NCBI GenBank assembly: GCA_009760855.2
Contig: WPIO01000029.1
Coordinates: 2,063,501 to 2,127,500 of the forward strand
Reading direction: 5' to 3'
DNA: 64,000 nucleotides
From: Cristatella mucedo
Taxonomy: Eukaryota > Bryozoa > Phylactolaemata > Cristatellidae
This document shows, piece after piece, positions 61,585 through 64,000 of the stretch. The position numbers and the translations under genes were made by a program. The stretch's first letter is position 1. Each line of letters opens with the position of its first letter. Below the pieces are notes generated by a model, which saw only the letters and a list, made by a program, of their open reading frames with translations, did no database searches and was not told the DNA's origin.

Positions 61585-61604
61585 GTGTGTGTGTGTGTGT
61601 GTGT
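61585..61604. repeat. (GT)n microsatellite, short
   Basis: Ten GT units. Confidence 0.95.
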
Positions 61605-61984
61605 TATTTATTTAAATACATATACAGGGAGTGGGTAAGGGAAAGTGTGAAGCAATCGCCACTGTTGGAAGTGGCCTGTTTACCTGAGTCCTCAGGTAAA
61701 AATTACAAAAATCAACATATTGTACATCAGTACTGCTCAGGAAGGGAAGAGTAATTTAGGCACTAGCTAGGTCACGAATGAAGCCCCCTTCAAAATGCAG
61801 TGGAAGAAACGGTAGATGGCAGAGGAACAAAGAGAAACGTGGAGATGGATGGAGGTGGAAAGAGATCACCGAGAGAAGAATGAGCTGAGAGACAGACAGT
61901 CAGACTAAGAGAGACAGACAGAGAGGCAAAGGGTATATGGCAAAGGTACAAACAGAGGTGTCAGGAGAAAAACAGAATGAAGGG

Positions 61985-62280
61985 ACAGACTCGTCATACG
62001 TTCTTACGTAACGACAACTACTCTCCTGCTGCCGACTAGGGCTCACCCTTTTCAGCGGTCCTGAGCTGCTACTTCCATGCTACTCACTACCTCAACTGCT
62101 CTCCTGACTCTGCTATGCCTCCCACTTTCTCTTTGTTGCATGAGACGAAGTCTGTTGGCTTCCGAGTGCATACCGAAAGCCGCTTAGGCTGTGAGTGCGC
62201 TATACAAAACTCTCCTGCGTAACACCCACATAGTCTTTATGGCTTTGTGGAGTTACAGGCGGATATACATTACATTACAT
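61985..62280 (+). repeat. LINE-B 3' end in sense orientation
   Basis: TACGTAACGACAACTACTCT, CAGCGGTCCTGAGCTGCTAC, CTTTCTCTTTGTTGCATGAG, CGAAAGCCGCTTAGGCTGTG, GCGTAACACCCACATAGTC and ATACATTACATTACATATAC: the reverse complement of the 29.0-kb copy, ending in ATTAC pentamers. Confidence 0.92.
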
Positions 62281-64000
62281 ATACGGTGGCCCAAGCACTA
62301 ACTTTTCTTCCAAACTGTTCGGTACACGTGGGGGCTCTGCGGCAAAACTGTTTGTCGAGTATAGCATTCAACAGCACCGGTTTGGCTCTGCTCTGCTTAC
62401 TGTTAGGAGAAGACAGAGCAAAGAGAGCTGCAACTGAGCTCGTCAAATAAGTGGGCCACACAGGTCAAGGCAAGCACTGCCAGTCCGATGCTGAGCTGCT
62501 CGGCTGAGTGGCAAACATGCACGGTCGCTAGCAGCTCGATCGAAACCGGCATGCTGAACAGGTCGGCCGTCCACTTGCCAGTCTCCAGATAAGGGCTCCA
62601 GACACCGTGCTCTGGTAGCTCCATTCCCTGCCTCCTCCCAGGTGGCTGGCTGCTTACCGTTGACGAGTTGACCGGCAGTCATTGACTGGCCTAGATCCCA
62701 ATACCGAGAGAGCCAACGACTGTTTTTGCAAGTCTCTCTCCCCCTCCCCCTTTGACTCTTGCCTAGCTCTAGCAGTAACATCTACCTGCTGCATCCACTA
62801 CCACTGTTTCCTAAAAGCAGTATATTTTCAGGTCACGGCCACAGGCTCCAAGGCAGCACCTGCAAGTACAACCAGCCATCGTTGAACACAATCTTCCAGA
62901 TGCTCAGTTCGGCCCAGGGCTGTGACGACTTCGAGGATATCGTCAATGGTGAGTGTCTTACCCCTGGGGTAAGCTAGGCGGTCAACAACCTCTGAAGAGA
63001 CCTATGTGAATATGGTGCCAAGGATTTATTGCTGTGACCAAGGACCTACAAATCCACTGCCCTGCTCCAGACTGTTGCTGCAACTAGTGGTGTGACCCCG
63101 AGCCAACAGCTGACTCCACATTAGCTGCAAGACCAGGCTGGAAACGACCTGCATCATCTTCTTCGGCATGCAGAACATTAAGGTCGAGAGGCCGGCAGGA
63201 CAGAAACAACAGATATTCAGTACACCTATTTGTATCCAGCACAGTCGGTCCTCTATAGGGTTGTAATACTTTATATTGGCCGTTGTAGCTTTTGAACAGA
63301 CAAGCAGGATCAGGGGCTAACAGCTCAAGCAACTATACCTACTTCACTTCGCGTGGGACCACGGCTTCCTATTTACTTGCTTGGGGTTCTCCTGCCTATG
63401 TGGAGGAGCCCACTTTTAAAAAATATGGGCGATTTCATACTGTTGTATACGATCCAGAGATGGGCAGTGCTCATCTACAGTGCTATCAAGAGTCCCTAAC
63501 ATGGCGCTTTGCCAAGCAGTACAACAGTCCTAAACAAAAAAAAGGAGGTTCAGCCTAGAATCGAGCAAGCTTTTCAGTCAGGTGCAACCAGCAAGCACAG
63601 AAGCCTGCAAGAGGTCACCAAGCTGAAAAATCAAAGTATCAACATGCCGATTCAGAACAGTCGCTTTCATACACTGGACGCTAAATCATGGCTAGTTGGT
63701 TTGGCACAGCAGCCGAGTGGCACTTGCAATGATCGGCACTGCCGGACAAATTTGTCACCTGGTGGGCCTTAGTGGGCCAATTTTTAGTATGCTTTCAGGC
63801 ACAATCATCAAGCTCATAGCTATTCTGCTATGATGAACCCAAAAAAGAGCACGAGAAAAAAGGACCCCTCCTCCAATTTTGGGTCAACACTTCCCAGCAG
63901 CTTTCCACTGCTGCATTAGTACGCACAAAAAGCAAACCAGTATGCTCACCTAGCCTTCATGGTTCTGCGGAGCAACTGATCAAGCTGCACACAGCCACCC
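62281..64000. other. no gene proved
   Basis: Open frames such as 62443-62781 (-) and 63292-63558 (+) have no recognised family. A Ty3-like fragment is suggested at 63.1-63.3 kb. Confidence 0.5.
63090..63320 (-). pseudogene. possible Ty3/gypsy integrase C-terminal fragment
   Basis: Minus strand reads DPACLFKSYNGQYKVLQPYR, then TVLDTNRCTEYLLFLSCRPL and LNVLHAEED. The pattern PYxGxYxVL, then F-V-L-D-x-N-G, then V-S-x-x-R-L-K is the chromodomain-less tail of Ty3-type pol proteins. Similarity is weak and there is no flanking LTR, so this is tentative. Confidence 0.4.

Overview
This window is animal (metazoan) nuclear DNA of moderate GC. The sequence does not settle the phylum. It is intron-rich, carries long dinucleotide microsatellites, and is full of non-LTR retrotransposon tails and tRNA-derived SINEs. 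One host gene can be read with confidence: a minus-strand 3',5'-cyclic-nucleotide phosphodiesterase of the PDE8 family. I rebuilt 16 exons of it by joining short conserved peptide blocks at AG/GT splice sites with matching phase. They run from a receiver-like (REC) exon near 47.1 kb, through a PAS domain (38.2-32.8 kb) and a linker with a PKA-type site (30.3 kb), to the PDE catalytic domain (25.9-6.7 kb) and the stop codon at 6,745. Two more small exons (46.46 and 45.49 kb) are possible. The first exon or exons, the start codon and the promoter were not found; they lie in 47.2-64 kb or beyond the window.

Layout. 1-6.7 kb: 3' flank and 3' UTR of the gene, with LINE relics at the far left. 6.7-47.2 kb: the PDE8 gene, whose introns hold most of the repeats. 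47.2-64 kb: gene 5' flank or 5' introns, with no exon I could prove, but with LINE relics (47.7 and 52.5-53.5 kb), a decayed Tc1/mariner transposase (57.6-58.4 kb), a LINE tail (59.6 kb), long AT, GT and GA arrays, a LINE-B end (62 kb) and a possible Ty3-type fragment (63.1 kb).

Repeats. LINE-A relics end in a two-tier hairpin followed by TTA repeats. SINE-A has a tRNA-like head and carries the same hairpin tail, so it looks like the SINE that borrows the LINE-A machinery. LINE-B ends in ATTAC/TAATG pentamers and has two copies of very high identity. SINE-B is a second tRNA-derived SINE with a different tail.

The gene product would hydrolyse cAMP. All metal-binding histidines and aspartates that I can place, the purine-gripping glutamine and the PDE8-type tyrosine are present. 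The REC domain keeps the aspartate at the phospho-acceptor position but has lost the acidic pair, as in animal PDE8. No operon, CRISPR, rRNA or canonical tRNA gene is present.
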